Assembly (NCBI GenBank): GCA_009786455.1
Contig: WQTD01000004.1
Location: 65,649 to 98,134 of the forward strand
Reading direction: 5' to 3'
DNA from: Treponema sp.
Lineage (GTDB): Bacteria; Spirochaetota; Spirochaetia; Treponematales; Breznakiellaceae
DNA: 32,486 nt
Part shown: positions 8,645-18,222 of the stretch, in pieces
How positions within the stretch are numbered: the stretch's first letter is position 1
How the letters are laid out: each line of letters opens with the position of its first letter
Position numbers and translations under genes: made by a program
The notes under the pieces: generated by a model
Seen by the model: only the letters and a program-made list of their open reading frames with translations
The model's database searches: none
Told to the model about the DNA's origin: nothing

Positions 8645-9922
8645 TCACTGGAATCTTTCTATCCGCGCGCCTAGAGAGGAAAGCCTTTCAACAAGATGTT
8701 CATAACCCCTTTCAATCTGATAAACGTTGCGTATAACGCTTTTGCCCTCCGCGCACATGGCGGCAATCAGGAGAGCCATTCCGGCGCGCACATCGGGGCT
8801 TATAAGTTCGGAGCCGTGCAGTTTTGAAGGTCCGGATATCACAGCGCGGTGCGGATCGCATAACACAATCCGCGCGCCCATGCCGATAAGCTTGTCAACA
8901 AAGAACATTCTGGATTCATACATTTTTTCGTGAATTAAAACTGTTCCCTTTATCTGCGTTGCCGTAACAATCGCGATGCTTACAAGATCAGGCGGGAAAC
9001 CAGGCCAGGGCGCATCGTCTATCTTGGGGATCATTCCTCCAAGATCGTGGTTTACTTCCATGCTCTGGTTTTTCGGCACATGAATAACGGTCCCTTCATG
9101 CGCCCAGACAATTCCAAGTTTGCCGAAAGCGATCCTTGCAGGACGCATATCCTGCGCTGACGCGCCTTCAATATGAATATCTCCGCCTGTAACTGCGGCA
9201 AGACCTATAAAAGAGCCGACCTCCATAAAGTCCGCGCCAATTTCAAAATCGCAGCCTGAAAGTTTCTTTACTCCGGTAATCGTTAAAATATTTGAACCGA
9301 CTCCCTCAATCTGCGCCCCCATCTGCATAAGCATTCTGCATAAGTCCTGCACATGGGGTTCGCTTGCGGCGTTAGTCAAAATTGTTCTGCCTTTTGCAAG
9401 AACAGCCGCCATTATCGCGTTTTCAGTCGCGGTTACAGAAGCTTCATCAAGAAAAATATCAGTGCCTTTAAGCGACTTCGCCGTGAATGTAAATTTTTCA
9501 CCGATTTTCACTTTTGAGCCAAGTTCTGTCAGAACCAGAAAATGCGTATCAAGCCTTCGTCTTCCTATAACGTCGCCGCCTGGCGGAGGGAGAACCGCTT
9601 TTCCGGCACGCGCAAGAAGCGGACCTGCGAACAATATTGACGCCCTGATTTTTTTTGCCTGTTCATCAGGAATCTCGGATGATTTAATATCTTTTAAATG
9701 AAGATTGTAAATATTTTGCTGAAAAGAATTAACTTCTCCGCCGAGCGCCTTGAAAACATCAAGCATCACATGAACGTCTTCAATATCGGGGATGTTGCGG
9801 AGGACAACAGGCTCGCCGGTCAAAAGCGCCGCCGCAATGCAGGGAAGAGCGGCGTTTTTGTTTCCGCTCACCCTTATTGTTCCGTTAAGCGGAATCCCGC
9901 CGTTAATATGGTACTCGCTCAT
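8645..9922 (-). CDS. murA: UDP-N-acetylglucosamine 1-carboxyvinyltransferase MurA, Asp in place of catalytic Cys
   Basis: The product has 425 residues, close to the usual 419. MurA transfers enolpyruvate from PEP to UDP-GlcNAc in the cytoplasm, the first committed step of peptidoglycan synthesis. Visible landmarks are the N-terminal Lys22-Asn23 pair (GNKNAALP), [13 protein letters not shown], the mobile loop [16 protein letters not shown] (the equivalent of the E. coli catalytic Asp305) and ERGYE near the C-terminus. The loop residue normally Cys (E. coli Cys115) is Asp117 here. That substitution is known in mycobacteria, chlamydiae and spirochetes and makes the enzyme insensitive to fosfomycin, which alkylates the Cys. 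No ribosome-binding site precedes the ATG; a TTGACA/TACATT promoter ends 7 bases before it, suggesting a leaderless mRNA. rmuC follows in the same unit. Confidence 0.95.
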   Translation of the reverse strand: MSEYHINGGIPLNGTIRVSGNKNAALPCIAAALLTGEPVVLRNIPDIEDVHVMLDVFKALGGEVNSFQQNIYNLHLKDIKSSEIPDEQAKKIRASILFAGPLLARAGKAVLPPPGGDVIGRRRLDTHFLVLTELGSKVKIGEKFTFTAKSLKGTDIFLDEASVTATENAIMAAVLAKGRTILTNAASEPHVQDLCRMLMQMGAQIEGVGSNILTITGVKKLSGCDFEIGADFMEVGSFIGLAAVTGGDIHIEGASAQDMRPARIAFGKLGIVWAHEGTVIHVPKNQSMEVNHDLGGMIPKIDDAPWPGFPPDLVSIAIVTATQIKGTVLIHEKMYESRMFFVDKLIGMGARIVLCDPHRAVISGPSKLHGSELISPDVRAGMALLIAAMCAEGKSVIRNVYQIERGYEHLVERLSSLGARIERFQ

Positions 9923-9928
9923 GTATTG

Positions 9929-9958
9929 AATGTAACTAAAAAGCCGTCACGCTGTCAA
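9929..9958 (-). promoter_or_regulatory. murA promoter, predicted leaderless
   Basis: On the minus strand, a perfect TTGACA (9958-9953), an 18-bp spacer and TACATT (9934-9929) precede the murA ATG, whose first base is 7 nt after the last -10 base (9922). That is where transcription would normally begin. No Shine-Dalgarno sequence is present. The promoter starts 12 bases after the stop of the upstream MFS gene on the same strand. Confidence 0.6.
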
Positions 9959-9969
9959 TGAAGGCGCTT

Positions 9970-11226
9970 TTAATCTCCCATTTCATCCAATACCTGCACC
10001 GCGCTTGTTGACTGCGTTTGATCTTCACCGTGACGCACAAAGAATAAACTTGCCATTGCAAGCGCAAAGGCAATGCACGCATACAGGAAAAGCGTTTTAT
10101 AACTGCCGGTTAAGTCGCGGATAAAACCGAATAAAACAGGAGATACAATCTGTGAACTGAAAGAGAAGAAATAATAATATCCGATAAATGTTCCGATTTT
10201 TTCCTCGCCGGAAATACGAACAACCATGGGAAGCGAATTAATATTTACAAGAGCCCATGAAAATCCGCCCAAAAAAAGACAGATGCGCGCCGCCCAGGCA
10301 TCGGCGATAAAAGCCAGCGGCAGGAATAACACTGTAACGCCGGACAGACCAATCAATATTGCTTTGCGTCTTCCTATCCTTGCGCCTATGAAACCTGCGG
10401 GAACCGCAAAGGTTAAAAACGTAATTGAAAAAATCGAAAGAGTCATCGCGGCGTCTCCCGCTGTCATGCCAAGAGTGTTTGTCGCGTACAATGTAAAGAA
10501 TGTTTCTACGGCATTATAACCTGTGAACCATAAAAAAACTCCAAAGAGAATCAACAGAAGACTCTTTTTTTCATCCTTATCAAGTTTTAGTTTGACTGTA
10601 TTTGTTTTATTTTCCGGTTCATAAGCCTGTTTGGGTTCGCGTACAAAAAGAGCAAGGACGGCAAGTGCGAGCAGCATCATTGCAGAGCTCATTATAAAAG
10701 GCAGAGGGAAACCGTTTCCGGTTTTGTTCAGCCAGAAATTAAAGAGAATGCCGCCCAGAAGAAAAGCGAACACGCTGCCGACACCTCCCATTAAGTTTAC
10801 AATTCCGTTTGCCTGACTGCGAAGCGGTCCGGGTGTAAGGTCGGGCATGAGCGCGACAACAGGGGATCTCCACGCTGACATTACAAATGTGAAAATGATT
10901 AACATCACCATTATTGTCCATAAAGTGTTCATGTAGGGAATCAGCGCAAAAGCCGCTGCGCAAACAGGAATGCCAATGAAGATATACGGCATTCTCTTTC
11001 CGAAACGGGTGCGGGTTTTATCGCTTAAATTTCCGAACAGGGGCTGAAATATAACGCCGAAGACATTGTCAACTGTCATAACAAGACCGATCAGCATGGT
11101 GCTTGAGATAAATCCTTCAAGTATCTGCGGTACGAAAGAATTGTAAACGCTCCATGCGATTGATGATGCAAAAAAGCCGAATGACAATAACAGCGTCACT
11201 TTTACATTTAATTTATTCTCCTGCAT
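9970..11226 (-). CDS. MFS transporter, sugar-cation symporter-like
   Basis: The product has 418 residues from the chosen ATG at 11226, where AAAGGGG lies 5 bases upstream. An earlier in-frame ATG at 11244 would add six residues but has no ribosome-binding site and would put that SD inside the gene. About twelve membrane helices are visible. Between helices 2 and 3 lies GNLSDKTRTRFGKRMPYI, the MFS signature in the form seen in the sucrose/maltose SLC45-like and GPH-type symporters (compare D-x-x-x-x-RFGRRRP). A second, weaker copy follows mid-protein (GARIGRRKAIL), as expected for two six-helix halves. The likely substrate is a sugar or glycoside moved with a cation, but no residue fixes it. 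The last 25 residues are a polar cytoplasmic tail. The gene is divergent from the recombinase. Confidence 0.85.
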   Translation of the reverse strand: MQENKLNVKVTLLLSFGFFASSIAWSVYNSFVPQILEGFISSTMLIGLVMTVDNVFGVIFQPLFGNLSDKTRTRFGKRMPYIFIGIPVCAAAFALIPYMNTLWTIMVMLIIFTFVMSAWRSPVVALMPDLTPGPLRSQANGIVNLMGGVGSVFAFLLGGILFNFWLNKTGNGFPLPFIMSSAMMLLALAVLALFVREPKQAYEPENKTNTVKLKLDKDEKKSLLLILFGVFLWFTGYNAVETFFTLYATNTLGMTAGDAAMTLSIFSITFLTFAVPAGFIGARIGRRKAILIGLSGVTVLFLPLAFIADAWAARICLFLGGFSWALVNINSLPMVVRISGEEKIGTFIGYYYFFSFSSQIVSPVLFGFIRDLTGSYKTLFLYACIAFALAMASLFFVRHGEDQTQSTSAVQVLDEMGD

Positions 11227-11396
11227 GACAACCCCTTTATTCATTAATTATTATTTCAGTTAATCCGCTGATAACCCAAAATATAATTATCGCAAATATT
11301 TTCAATTTCTGGCAAGAGGCGTAAAGAACGCAGGATTTATATTCGATATTCTACTATTACATTTTCATTTGTTACGGTCAAAAGCAGGAGGTTTTC

Positions 11397-12029
11397 ATGA
11401 TATATGGTTACATTCGTGTCAGTACAGATAAACAGACAATGGATAATCAGATGTTTGAGATAATGCGTTTTTGTAAATCAGAGAAATTTGAAATTAACAG
11501 ATGGATCACGGAAAAAATCAGCGGTACAAAGTCAGTTGAAAAAAGACAGCTTGGCAATTTGCTAAAGACAGTTGAAAGCGGAGACATAATAATTTGTTCG
11601 GAATTATCGCGTCTTGGAAGATCCTTTTTCATGATAATGTCGATTCTTTCAGCCTGCATGGAGCGCGGAGTTAAAATCTGGACAATCAAGGATAACTACA
11701 GATTAGGCGATGATATTCAAAGCAAGGTTCTTGCTTTTGCGTTCGGTCTGTCTGCGGAGATAGAGCGCAATTTGATTTCACAGCGCACAAAAGAAGCGCT
11801 TGCCCGTAAAAAAGCCGAAGGAAAAATCCTTGGCAGAAGACCCGGGAAATTAAAAAAAGTGAGATTGACAGGACACGAAAAAGAGATCAGAAAAATGATA
11901 CGCGAAGGGAAAAATAATGTCGAAATCGGAAAGCGTTTCGGAGTTCACCGGCAGACAGTAAGACATTTTCGCCGTGATCGGCTGACAAAACGGCAATTGA
12001 AGAAACTGTTTCCCGAAGATGCTCTGTAA
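11397..12029 (+). CDS. Serine recombinase (resolvase/DNA invertase family)
   Basis: The product has 210 residues. The N-terminal catalytic domain (1-135) has the family signature YIRVST with the nucleophile Ser9 and Arg7, then SELSRLGRS (about 64-72) and AEIERNLISQRTKEAL leading into the long E helix. The C-terminal part (about 155-192) has a Hin-like helix-turn-helix (NNVEIGKRFGVHRQTVRHF), followed by a 17-residue basic tail that is longer than in Hin or Gin. It should cut and rejoin DNA at short paired sites by a covalent 5' phosphoserine link. AGGAGG lies 6 bases before the ATG. No transposase, integrase partner or clear pair of crossover sites is visible here, so it may act on distant sites or be a leftover of a mobile element. 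Confidence 0.92.
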   Translation: MIYGYIRVSTDKQTMDNQMFEIMRFCKSEKFEINRWITEKISGTKSVEKRQLGNLLKTVESGDIIICSELSRLGRSFFMIMSILSACMERGVKIWTIKDNYRLGDDIQSKVLAFAFGLSAEIERNLISQRTKEALARKKAEGKILGRRPGKLKKVRLTGHEKEIRKMIREGKNNVEIGKRFGVHRQTVRHFRRDRLTKRQLKKLFPEDAL

Positions 12030-12066
12030 CAGGTGATTTTAAGGAAAATATTCCACGCTTTTTTTA

Positions 12067-12087
12067 TTGCTTGATACAAAAAAGCAA
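12067..12087. repeat. Short inverted repeat between recombinase and alpha-2-macroglobulin gene
   Basis: TTGCTT (12067-12072) and AAGCAA (12082-12087) form a 6-bp inverted repeat with a 9-bp centre. It overlaps the predicted -35 of the downstream lipoprotein gene. It could be an operator or half of a recombinase site, or chance in AT-rich DNA. Confidence 0.4.
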
Positions 12088-12099
12088 ATATGAGACAAT
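12071..12099 (+). promoter_or_regulatory. Promoter of alpha-2-macroglobulin gene, predicted leaderless
   Basis: TTGATA (12071-12076), a 17-bp spacer and GACAAT (12094-12099) lie so that the ATG at 12106 begins 7 nt after the -10. No Shine-Dalgarno sequence occurs between. The lipoprotein signal starting exactly at this ATG supports the start codon. Confidence 0.5.
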
Positions 12100-12105
12100 T
12101 TCTCC

Positions 12106-15100
12106 ATGTCCGTTAAAAGAATTTTTGTTATTTTATTGATTTTTTGCATATGTTTTTTATCCGGCTGCAGGAAGAAAACCGCAGCGGAAATCCACGAGAT
12201 TCCCGTTAATGTTAATGATTTCATTCTTGCAGGTTTGTATGACAGACCAATCGCGAATGAAGCGGCGGTTGAAGCAGCCTTTACTCTGGATTTCAGACCG
12301 TTAAAAGCTGAACCTGTAAACGAGGCGGAGATCTTAAGCGCTCAGGCTCTTTCTAGCGTAACATCTTCTTCCGGTTCTGTGACTGGCGGAGGGCTTCGAA
12401 AGCTAGCCGATTATAAAACAGAATATTTTGATCCCTTGCAGGATAACGCGCGCATTCAGGCAGTCCGCGCAGCGCAGACCGCCGCGATGCAGACAGGCGT
12501 TTCGGCGGCGAATAATGAGCCGTTGACTGTTATCGACTGGGGACCGAGAGGGGATTATTCTTCGGCGATTCAGCGTCCGTCTGTTTATGTAATTTTTTCG
12601 CAGCCTATAGTTGCGCTTGCAAGCCTTGGAGAGCAAAGCGCTTCTTCGCCTGTGATAAGCATTAATCCTCCGATTAAAGGAACTTTCCGCTGGTACGGGA
12701 CGAATTTTTTAAGCTTTGAAGGAGAAGAACCCTGCGCCGCCCAGCAGGAGTACAAAATCACTGTTGCAGCTAACGTATCATCGGTTTACGGAAACAGGCT
12801 TTCAGGAGACAGGGTTTTTTCTTTTTTTACCGAGGCTTTAAGCGTCAAAAACGTTATTCCGGGCGAAAGTTTCAGCAAAAACAACAATATGTATTTTGAC
12901 AATAACAATGTACCGCCGCCCGCCGCAAGGCAGATAAGCCTTGAATTTAATTATCCTGTTCAGGCTGGCGACATCAGCCAGTACATGGAAATTTACACAG
13001 GAAATACACAAAAGAGATTCACCTTAAAACAGGAAAACGAATATAAAATAATCGCTGAAATTTCAGATACTGTAGATTTCAATACACAGGTAAGGATTGT
13101 TTTAAAACAGGGAGCGAAATCGCGCAGCGGAAGCCGTGGAACAGAATTCGATCAAATTCACAGTTTCAGAACGCCCGGTCCTTTCACTGTAACGTCGCAT
13201 AACAGATGGCCCGGATACGGAAGGTACACCAATCTTGTCGAAATAAGTTTCAGCCACGCGTTAAATGAGAACGTTACGCGTAACGCCGTAAGCATTGAAC
13301 CTGCTCTTGTCTTTAGCAGGGATAATATCGAAGTATCAGGAAATACGCTTCGTATTATCAATCTGCCCGTTAAATTTAACGATCGTTTCGCAGTGAAAAT
13401 ATCAACAGCAGCTGAAGATATATTCGGCAGAAAATTATCTGAATCGTATACAGCCAACATTATAATGCCTGAAGAGCCTCCGCCGCAGGGTGAAGTAAAT
13501 TTTCTTGATTACAGGCGGCATACCATACTGGAAGCGCAGTTTCCTCCGCGTTATCTTTTTGAATACAGAAATATAACGGCAAATTCCGGCTATCAATTAA
13601 TAAAAAGAAATAATCCGATAATAACCGCCGAATCTGTCTGGTCAAGCGCTTCCAATTTTCAGCTAACTCCAAAGCAGCCAAATCAAAGATATTTTGAAGA
13701 AATTGATCTGAAACCCTATCTGAGAGAGCATGGAAAAATGTTCGTAGGGTTTGTCGGTTTCCGCACTGAAATGGAACTGCTTACAAGCGATTGGCAGCGT
13801 GACGGCACATACCGCGCAGGGACAAGAAAGATCGAAAGCATGTACAGCATACAGGTGACAGACCTTGGCGTTACTGTGCGTTACGGGATAAATAAAGCTG
13901 TTGTTTTGGTTACAAGCCTTTCTACCGGAAAACCAATTGAAGGCGCTGTTGTAAAAATATTGCCGCCTGCTGCAAATAACAGCGGTTTAGATACAATTGT
14001 TACATCAAATGCAATTGCAGAAGCCAAAACAAATGGAAACGGTCTTGCGGTGCTGTCTTTTAATCCTGTTATGACAAAACTTCGTTCTCAGACAGAGAAC
14101 GGCAGCAGCTGGAGAGGGTTTGATGAGCCGTTTGTCATGGTAGAGAATGGAAACGCAGACAAGGTATTATACACTCCCTCTTCGCATAACACATGGGCTT
14201 TCGGTTTTGGCTCCGCCATTCCCCAGCGTGCGGTAGAAGTTACTCCTCTTGCCTTTCTGTTTTCGGATCGAGGGCTTTATAAACCCGGAGAAACGCTTAC
14301 GTTCCGCGGCGTTGACCGTTCAAAGGTTCTTGGAATGTATACGATATACAACGGCGATTACACGATAATTTTTGAGGAAAACACCTACAGACCTGCGCAA
14401 ATTAAAACAATACACGGAGTGACAACAGAATCAGGAAGCTTCTTCGGGAAAGTTGAAATACCGGATGATTTAACACCCGGCGACTATAGGCTCATTTATA
14501 AGAGAGGAGACGGCTCTGATAATGAAATAATCGCGAATATTCCCGTAACGGTCGCTTTTTTTGAGCGCTTGAAATTTCAGGCGTCTCTTTCATCGCCTGC
14601 CGCGCCTGTGATAATGGGAGACGACATCAATCTGAACTTACAGGCAAGTTATCTTTCCGGCGGAAGCCTCTCCGGCGCTTCATGGGAATCTGCTTGGTAT
14701 GAACAGCAGACATCATTCCGTCCGCAGAACGCTGATACGCGAAACTTTATATTCGGTCCCAGCCGCGGATGGGACAGCATGCGTTATATTTCTTCCCAGA
14801 GCGGAATATTAAGCGGGCAGGGAACCGCAAGCATCAGCCAGAAAACTGGCGGCAGCAAGATAACAGGATCGCCGTATATTTATCAGGCTGAAGCGAGAGT
14901 GACCGATATAAGCAATCAGATGATTTCCGCTTCCCGTTCTGTTATTGCGCACCCGGCTTCTTTTTACATCGGTCTTTACAGGCAGGTCTCAGGTTTTTCC
15001 CGTGCAGGTCAGGAAGTCTCTTTTGATTATATTACCGTTAATACATCTGGTGAAAAAACACCGAATAACGCCCTGTTTCTGCAGTCAGGCGAAGGAGCCG

Positions 15101-18100
15101 GTCAAATCAAGGCTGAGCTTATACGCGAAGAATGGCGGCGCGTTCAGCAAAGGGGAGTGAGCGGCTATATTTATGATGAGTATACTTCGCAAAAAATAAC
15201 AGACAGCACGCAAACGATCAGTATCAGGAACGGCGGCGGGAAAATCAGCGTAAAGCCGTCGTCCGCAGGCTATCATATATTGCGCGTAACGTCAGCGGAC
15301 AGGGAAGGAAGAACCGCTCTTACCGAATTTACATTTTACGTAACAGGTTCAGGCGGTTACTGGAACATGAGCAATCCTTCGGAAATAAGACTGACCGCCG
15401 ATCAGAATGTTTATGAACCGGGCGATACGGCGAAAGTTTTGCTTCAAAGCGCGCTGCCGGAAGGTTATTACCTTATAACGGTGGAGAGGGAAGGGATATA
15501 CTCCGAAGAGGTCAGGTACTTAAACGAATCGGTTACTGTTCTGGATATTCCAATTGCGCGTAACTATGTGCCTGTCGTTTATGTCGCGGTCTCTTCATAT
15601 TCGATCCGCTCAGGTCCGCCGACCCATGAATACGGAAGCCCCGATCTTGACAAGCCAAAAGGTTATTTCGGCGTGACGCGGCTGAATATAAATCCGCGCG
15701 TACGAGCTTTTTCTGTCAAAGCGGAGAGCGATAAAAAAACCTACCGGCCGGGCGAAGAAGTTACAATGACATTAACCGCGACAAGGGACGGAAAACCTCT
15801 TCCCAATGCTGAACTTTCGCTTATGGCGGTTGACAGGGGAGTTCTTGATCTTATAAATTACCATGTTCCCGATCCAATAGAATATTTTTATTCCGAATAC
15901 CGTTTTCCTCTTTCTGTCGCAGGCGGAGATTCCCGTTCATGGCTGATGGACCCTGTAACCTACAGCGTAAAAAACCTTCAGGGAGGAGACTCCGAAGGCG
16001 ACAGCAAAATCGAAGAGCGGAAGGATTTTAATCCTACCGCTGTTTTCGAACCAATGCTGATAACGGACGCAAACGGAAAAGTTACGTGCAAATTCAAACT
16101 GCCTGATAATCTTACAACATACCGCGTTACTGTCTTTGGAGTGCGCGGAGATCTGTTCGCGCTTAAGGAAAGCGAGATTGCCGCGCAAAACAGGATAAAT
16201 GTGCGCGAGGTGGTTCCCCGCCGCCTTCGCGAAAGGGATACCGCCGAGGCGGGAGTGCTGATTACAAACCTTGATTCACAGTCTCATACGCTGACAGTCA
16301 GTCTCAATGTCGGAAATCCCCTTGCGGCGGACGCTTCAAGCGGGATTCTAAAAATGACAGGCAGCGCTTTTGTTGACGGAAACGCGGAGAGGCGGATAAC
16401 CGTTAAAAGCGGCGAAAACACAGTTGTTTATTTTGATGTCGCGGGCGTGAAAGAAGGAACAGTGACTTTGAATTTTACGGTAAGGTCCGATATTTTAAAC
16501 GAAAGGTTAATCCGCGAAATGACAGTTGAACGTCCTTATGTTTTTGAAACTGTTACAACTACAGGCACTGTAACCGCCGCGAACGCAAGTGAAGGAGTGG
16601 TTATTCCTTCGTTTGCAGATAACAACGCGGGAAGCCTGACTGTTACTCTTGACGCAACGCGCCTTGCCCTGCTTGACTCGGCGATAAATTATATTTTCCG
16701 TTACCCCTACGGCTGTCTTGAACAGCGAACCGCCGCAATTATGCCTCTTGTTGTTTTCGGTGAATACCTTGATGCGCTTAGTCTGAAAAGCGAAGTTTCG
16801 AATCCCCGGCGTGTTGTGGAAAATGAAATGCGATCATGGGCGCAAATTCAGCTTTCCAACGGCGGTTTCCCGTACTGGCCTTCAAGCATAAGATCGGATC
16901 TTTATGTGAGCCTGCGCGTTGCCCATGTTATAGCGATCGCAAAATCAAAAAACATGAATATTCCTTCTTCCATAAACATCACATCTCTTGTCGCATATTT
17001 AAACCGCGAGTATCAGGAAATACAAAAGTGGCAGAACGGTAATTCATCATATAATTATCATAATTATCAGTCCTATCTGCAGAGTTATATACTTTATGTA
17101 ATGTCCCTGCTCGGAGAGAGGGTTGATCCGTCGCGGTTAGCTGAAATCCTGAGCCGCAGCAATGTTGATCCTTCCGTGCTTGCCTTTGCAGGAATGACTT
17201 ACATGGAGCTGGGAAGAAGCGGCGATGCGGATAATACCGCACGGCGTTTGCGCAATTTAATCCGCCTGACGGCAAGAGGCGCGGATTTAACAGATCCGCT
17301 TGCAGGCAGCCGCAGCAGTTTCTACGGCGGCAATATCGAACAGCTCGCCCTTACCCTGCATTTTTTCGCGCAGCAGTTTCCCGGCGATGACATAAATACG
17401 CGCCTTCTTTTTTCGCTTATTGAATTTCAGAGATCAGATTCAGGATGGCAGAACACAGCCGATGTTTTCCGCATTCTTTCTGCTGTAGACGCTCTTATAA
17501 AAGCGGAAAATCTTGAAAACATCGACGTCAGGGGGAGCGTTTCACTTGGTTCAGCGGAACTGCTGCAGGGCGCTTTCAGGGGGCTTGGCGCCAAGCCTGT
17601 TACGCGCACTTTTGATTTCGGCTCTTCACAAATCGCCGGCATTGCCAGGGATCGCACCCAGACTCTTAACTTTACCCGAAGCGGAAATGGAAACCTTTAT
17701 TACACAGCGTCGCTGCGTTATGCGATACCGTCGGAGCTTCAGTCCGGCTGCGACGAAGGGATCGGGGTTTTTATGAGCATTTACGATATAGCAACCGGCG
17801 AAGAGATAAAGGGATCAGCGCTTAAAAGCGGAAAAACATACCGCGCCAGAGTGAGACTTTCTTCATCCAGGGATCGTACTTACCTTGCCCTGCGCGTTCC
17901 TGTGCCTTCCGGAGCTGAAATACTGGATGCCGCTTTTGTAACAACCGCTTCCTACGCCGATATGGGCGGAACAGGCGGAGAAGATGCAGGGTACGGAAAC
18001 AGTTCATGGATCAGTCATCAGGCGATTATGGATAATGAGGTGCAGTATTTCTGGGATCGTTTTTACAGGGGAGAAAATACGGTTAACTTCCTGTTCCGCA

Positions 18101-18204
18101 CGGCAAGAAGGGGAGTGTATCCGACGCCTCCTGTGCAGGCTGAGTGTATGTACGAGCCTGAAATCTTCGGAAGAACCCGGGGACTTTTATACACGATTGA
18201 ATAA
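12106..18204 (+). CDS. Bacterial alpha-2-macroglobulin lipoprotein with thioester motif
   Basis: The product has 2032 residues, longer than the roughly 1530-1650 usual for enterobacterial members because of an extended N-terminal region. The signal ends LSGC with lipidated Cys21, so it is membrane-anchored in the periplasm. The macroglobulin domains include the DRGLYKPGETLTFRG motif near residue 719 and a central MAVDRGVLDLINYHVPDP segment. FEPMLITDANGKVTCKFKLP follows in the main A2M domain. YGCLEQ carries the thioester pair Cys1537-Gln1540, within a helical thioester domain (about 1500-1790). Family members trap attacking proteases: bait cleavage triggers a shape change and covalent capture through the thioester. 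The gene directly precedes pbpC, as in enterobacterial yfhM-pbpC, matching the idea that the pair protects and repairs a breached envelope. Confidence 0.95.
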   Translation: MSVKRIFVILLIFCICFLSGCRKKTAAEIHEIPVNVNDFILAGLYDRPIANEAAVEAAFTLDFRPLKAEPVNEAEILSAQALSSVTSSSGSVTGGGLRKLADYKTEYFDPLQDNARIQAVRAAQTAAMQTGVSAANNEPLTVIDWGPRGDYSSAIQRPSVYVIFSQPIVALASLGEQSASSPVISINPPIKGTFRWYGTNFLSFEGEEPCAAQQEYKITVAANVSSVYGNRLSGDRVFSFFTEALSVKNVIPGESFSKNNNMYFDNNNVPPPAARQISLEFNYPVQAGDISQYMEIYTGNTQKRFTLKQENEYKIIAEISDTVDFNTQVRIVLKQGAKSRSGSRGTEFDQIHSFRTPGPFTVTSHNRWPGYGRYTNLVEISFSHALNENVTRNAVSIEPALVFSRDNIEVSGNTLRIINLPVKFNDRFAVKISTAAEDIFGRKLSESYTANIIMPEEPPPQGEVNFLDYRRHTILEAQFPPRYLFEYRNITANSGYQLIKRNNPIITAESVWSSASNFQLTPKQPNQRYFEEIDLKPYLREHGKMFVGFVGFRTEMELLTSDWQRDGTYRAGTRKIESMYSIQVTDLGVTVRYGINKAVVLVTSLSTGKPIEGAVVKILPPAANNSGLDTIVTSNAIAEAKTNGNGLAVLSFNPVMTKLRSQTENGSSWRGFDEPFVMVENGNADKVLYTPSSHNTWAFGFGSAIPQRAVEVTPLAFLFSDRGLYKPGETLTFRGVDRSKVLGMYTIYNGDYTIIFEENTYRPAQIKTIHGVTTESGSFFGKVEIPDDLTPGDYRLIYKRGDGSDNEIIANIPVTVAFFERLKFQASLSSPAAPVIMGDDINLNLQASYLSGGSLSGASWESAWYEQQTSFRPQNADTRNFIFGPSRGWDSMRYISSQSGILSGQGTASISQKTGGSKITGSPYIYQAEARVTDISNQMISASRSVIAHPASFYIGLYRQVSGFSRAGQEVSFDYITVNTSGEKTPNNALFLQSGEGAGQIKAELIREEWRRVQQRGVSGYIYDEYTSQKITDSTQTISIRNGGGKISVKPSSAGYHILRVTSADREGRTALTEFTFYVTGSGGYWNMSNPSEIRLTADQNVYEPGDTAKVLLQSALPEGYYLITVEREGIYSEEVRYLNESVTVLDIPIARNYVPVVYVAVSSYSIRSGPPTHEYGSPDLDKPKGYFGVTRLNINPRVRAFSVKAESDKKTYRPGEEVTMTLTATRDGKPLPNAELSLMAVDRGVLDLINYHVPDPIEYFYSEYRFPLSVAGGDSRSWLMDPVTYSVKNLQGGDSEGDSKIEERKDFNPTAVFEPMLITDANGKVTCKFKLPDNLTTYRVTVFGVRGDLFALKESEIAAQNRINVREVVPRRLRERDTAEAGVLITNLDSQSHTLTVSLNVGNPLAADASSGILKMTGSAFVDGNAERRITVKSGENTVVYFDVAGVKEGTVTLNFTVRSDILNERLIREMTVERPYVFETVTTTGTVTAANASEGVVIPSFADNNAGSLTVTLDATRLALLDSAINYIFRYPYGCLEQRTAAIMPLVVFGEYLDALSLKSEVSNPRRVVENEMRSWAQIQLSNGGFPYWPSSIRSDLYVSLRVAHVIAIAKSKNMNIPSSINITSLVAYLNREYQEIQKWQNGNSSYNYHNYQSYLQSYILYVMSLLGERVDPSRLAEILSRSNVDPSVLAFAGMTYMELGRSGDADNTARRLRNLIRLTARGADLTDPLAGSRSSFYGGNIEQLALTLHFFAQQFPGDDINTRLLFSLIEFQRSDSGWQNTADVFRILSAVDALIKAENLENIDVRGSVSLGSAELLQGAFRGLGAKPVTRTFDFGSSQIAGIARDRTQTLNFTRSGNGNLYYTASLRYAIPSELQSGCDEGIGVFMSIYDIATGEEIKGSALKSGKTYRARVRLSSSRDRTYLALRVPVPSGAEILDAAFVTTASYADMGGTGGEDAGYGNSSWISHQAIMDNEVQYFWDRFYRGENTVNFLFRTARRGVYPTPPVQAECMYEPEIFGRTRGLLYTIE

Positions 18205-18217
18205 GGTGACTGTCACC
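18205..18217. promoter_or_regulatory. 13-bp perfect palindrome covering the pbpC ribosome-binding site
   Basis: GGTGACTGTCACC begins on the base after the alpha-2-macroglobulin stop codon and ends 5 bases before the pbpC ATG. As RNA it can fold as GGTGA, loop CUG, UCACC. The only candidate ribosome-binding sequence (AAGGTGA, 18203-18209) lies in its left arm. Confidence 0.6.
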
Positions 18218-18222
18218 ATTAT

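Noticed and set aside
8645-9922. Possibility that the MurA-like gene is AroA (EPSP synthase)
   Set aside because: The Lys-Asn pair, the [13 protein letters not shown] segment, the PGGD loop and ERGYE end are MurA-specific.
11270-11291. GATAA/TTATC inverted repeat between the MFS and recombinase genes
   Set aside because: Arms are only 5 bp in AT-rich DNA with a non-symmetrical 12-base centre; likely chance.
12043-12065. GGAA-AATA-TTCC followed by a run of seven T after the recombinase gene, possible terminator
   Set aside because: The stem is only four A/T-G/C pairs and four bases separate it from the T run; too weak to call.
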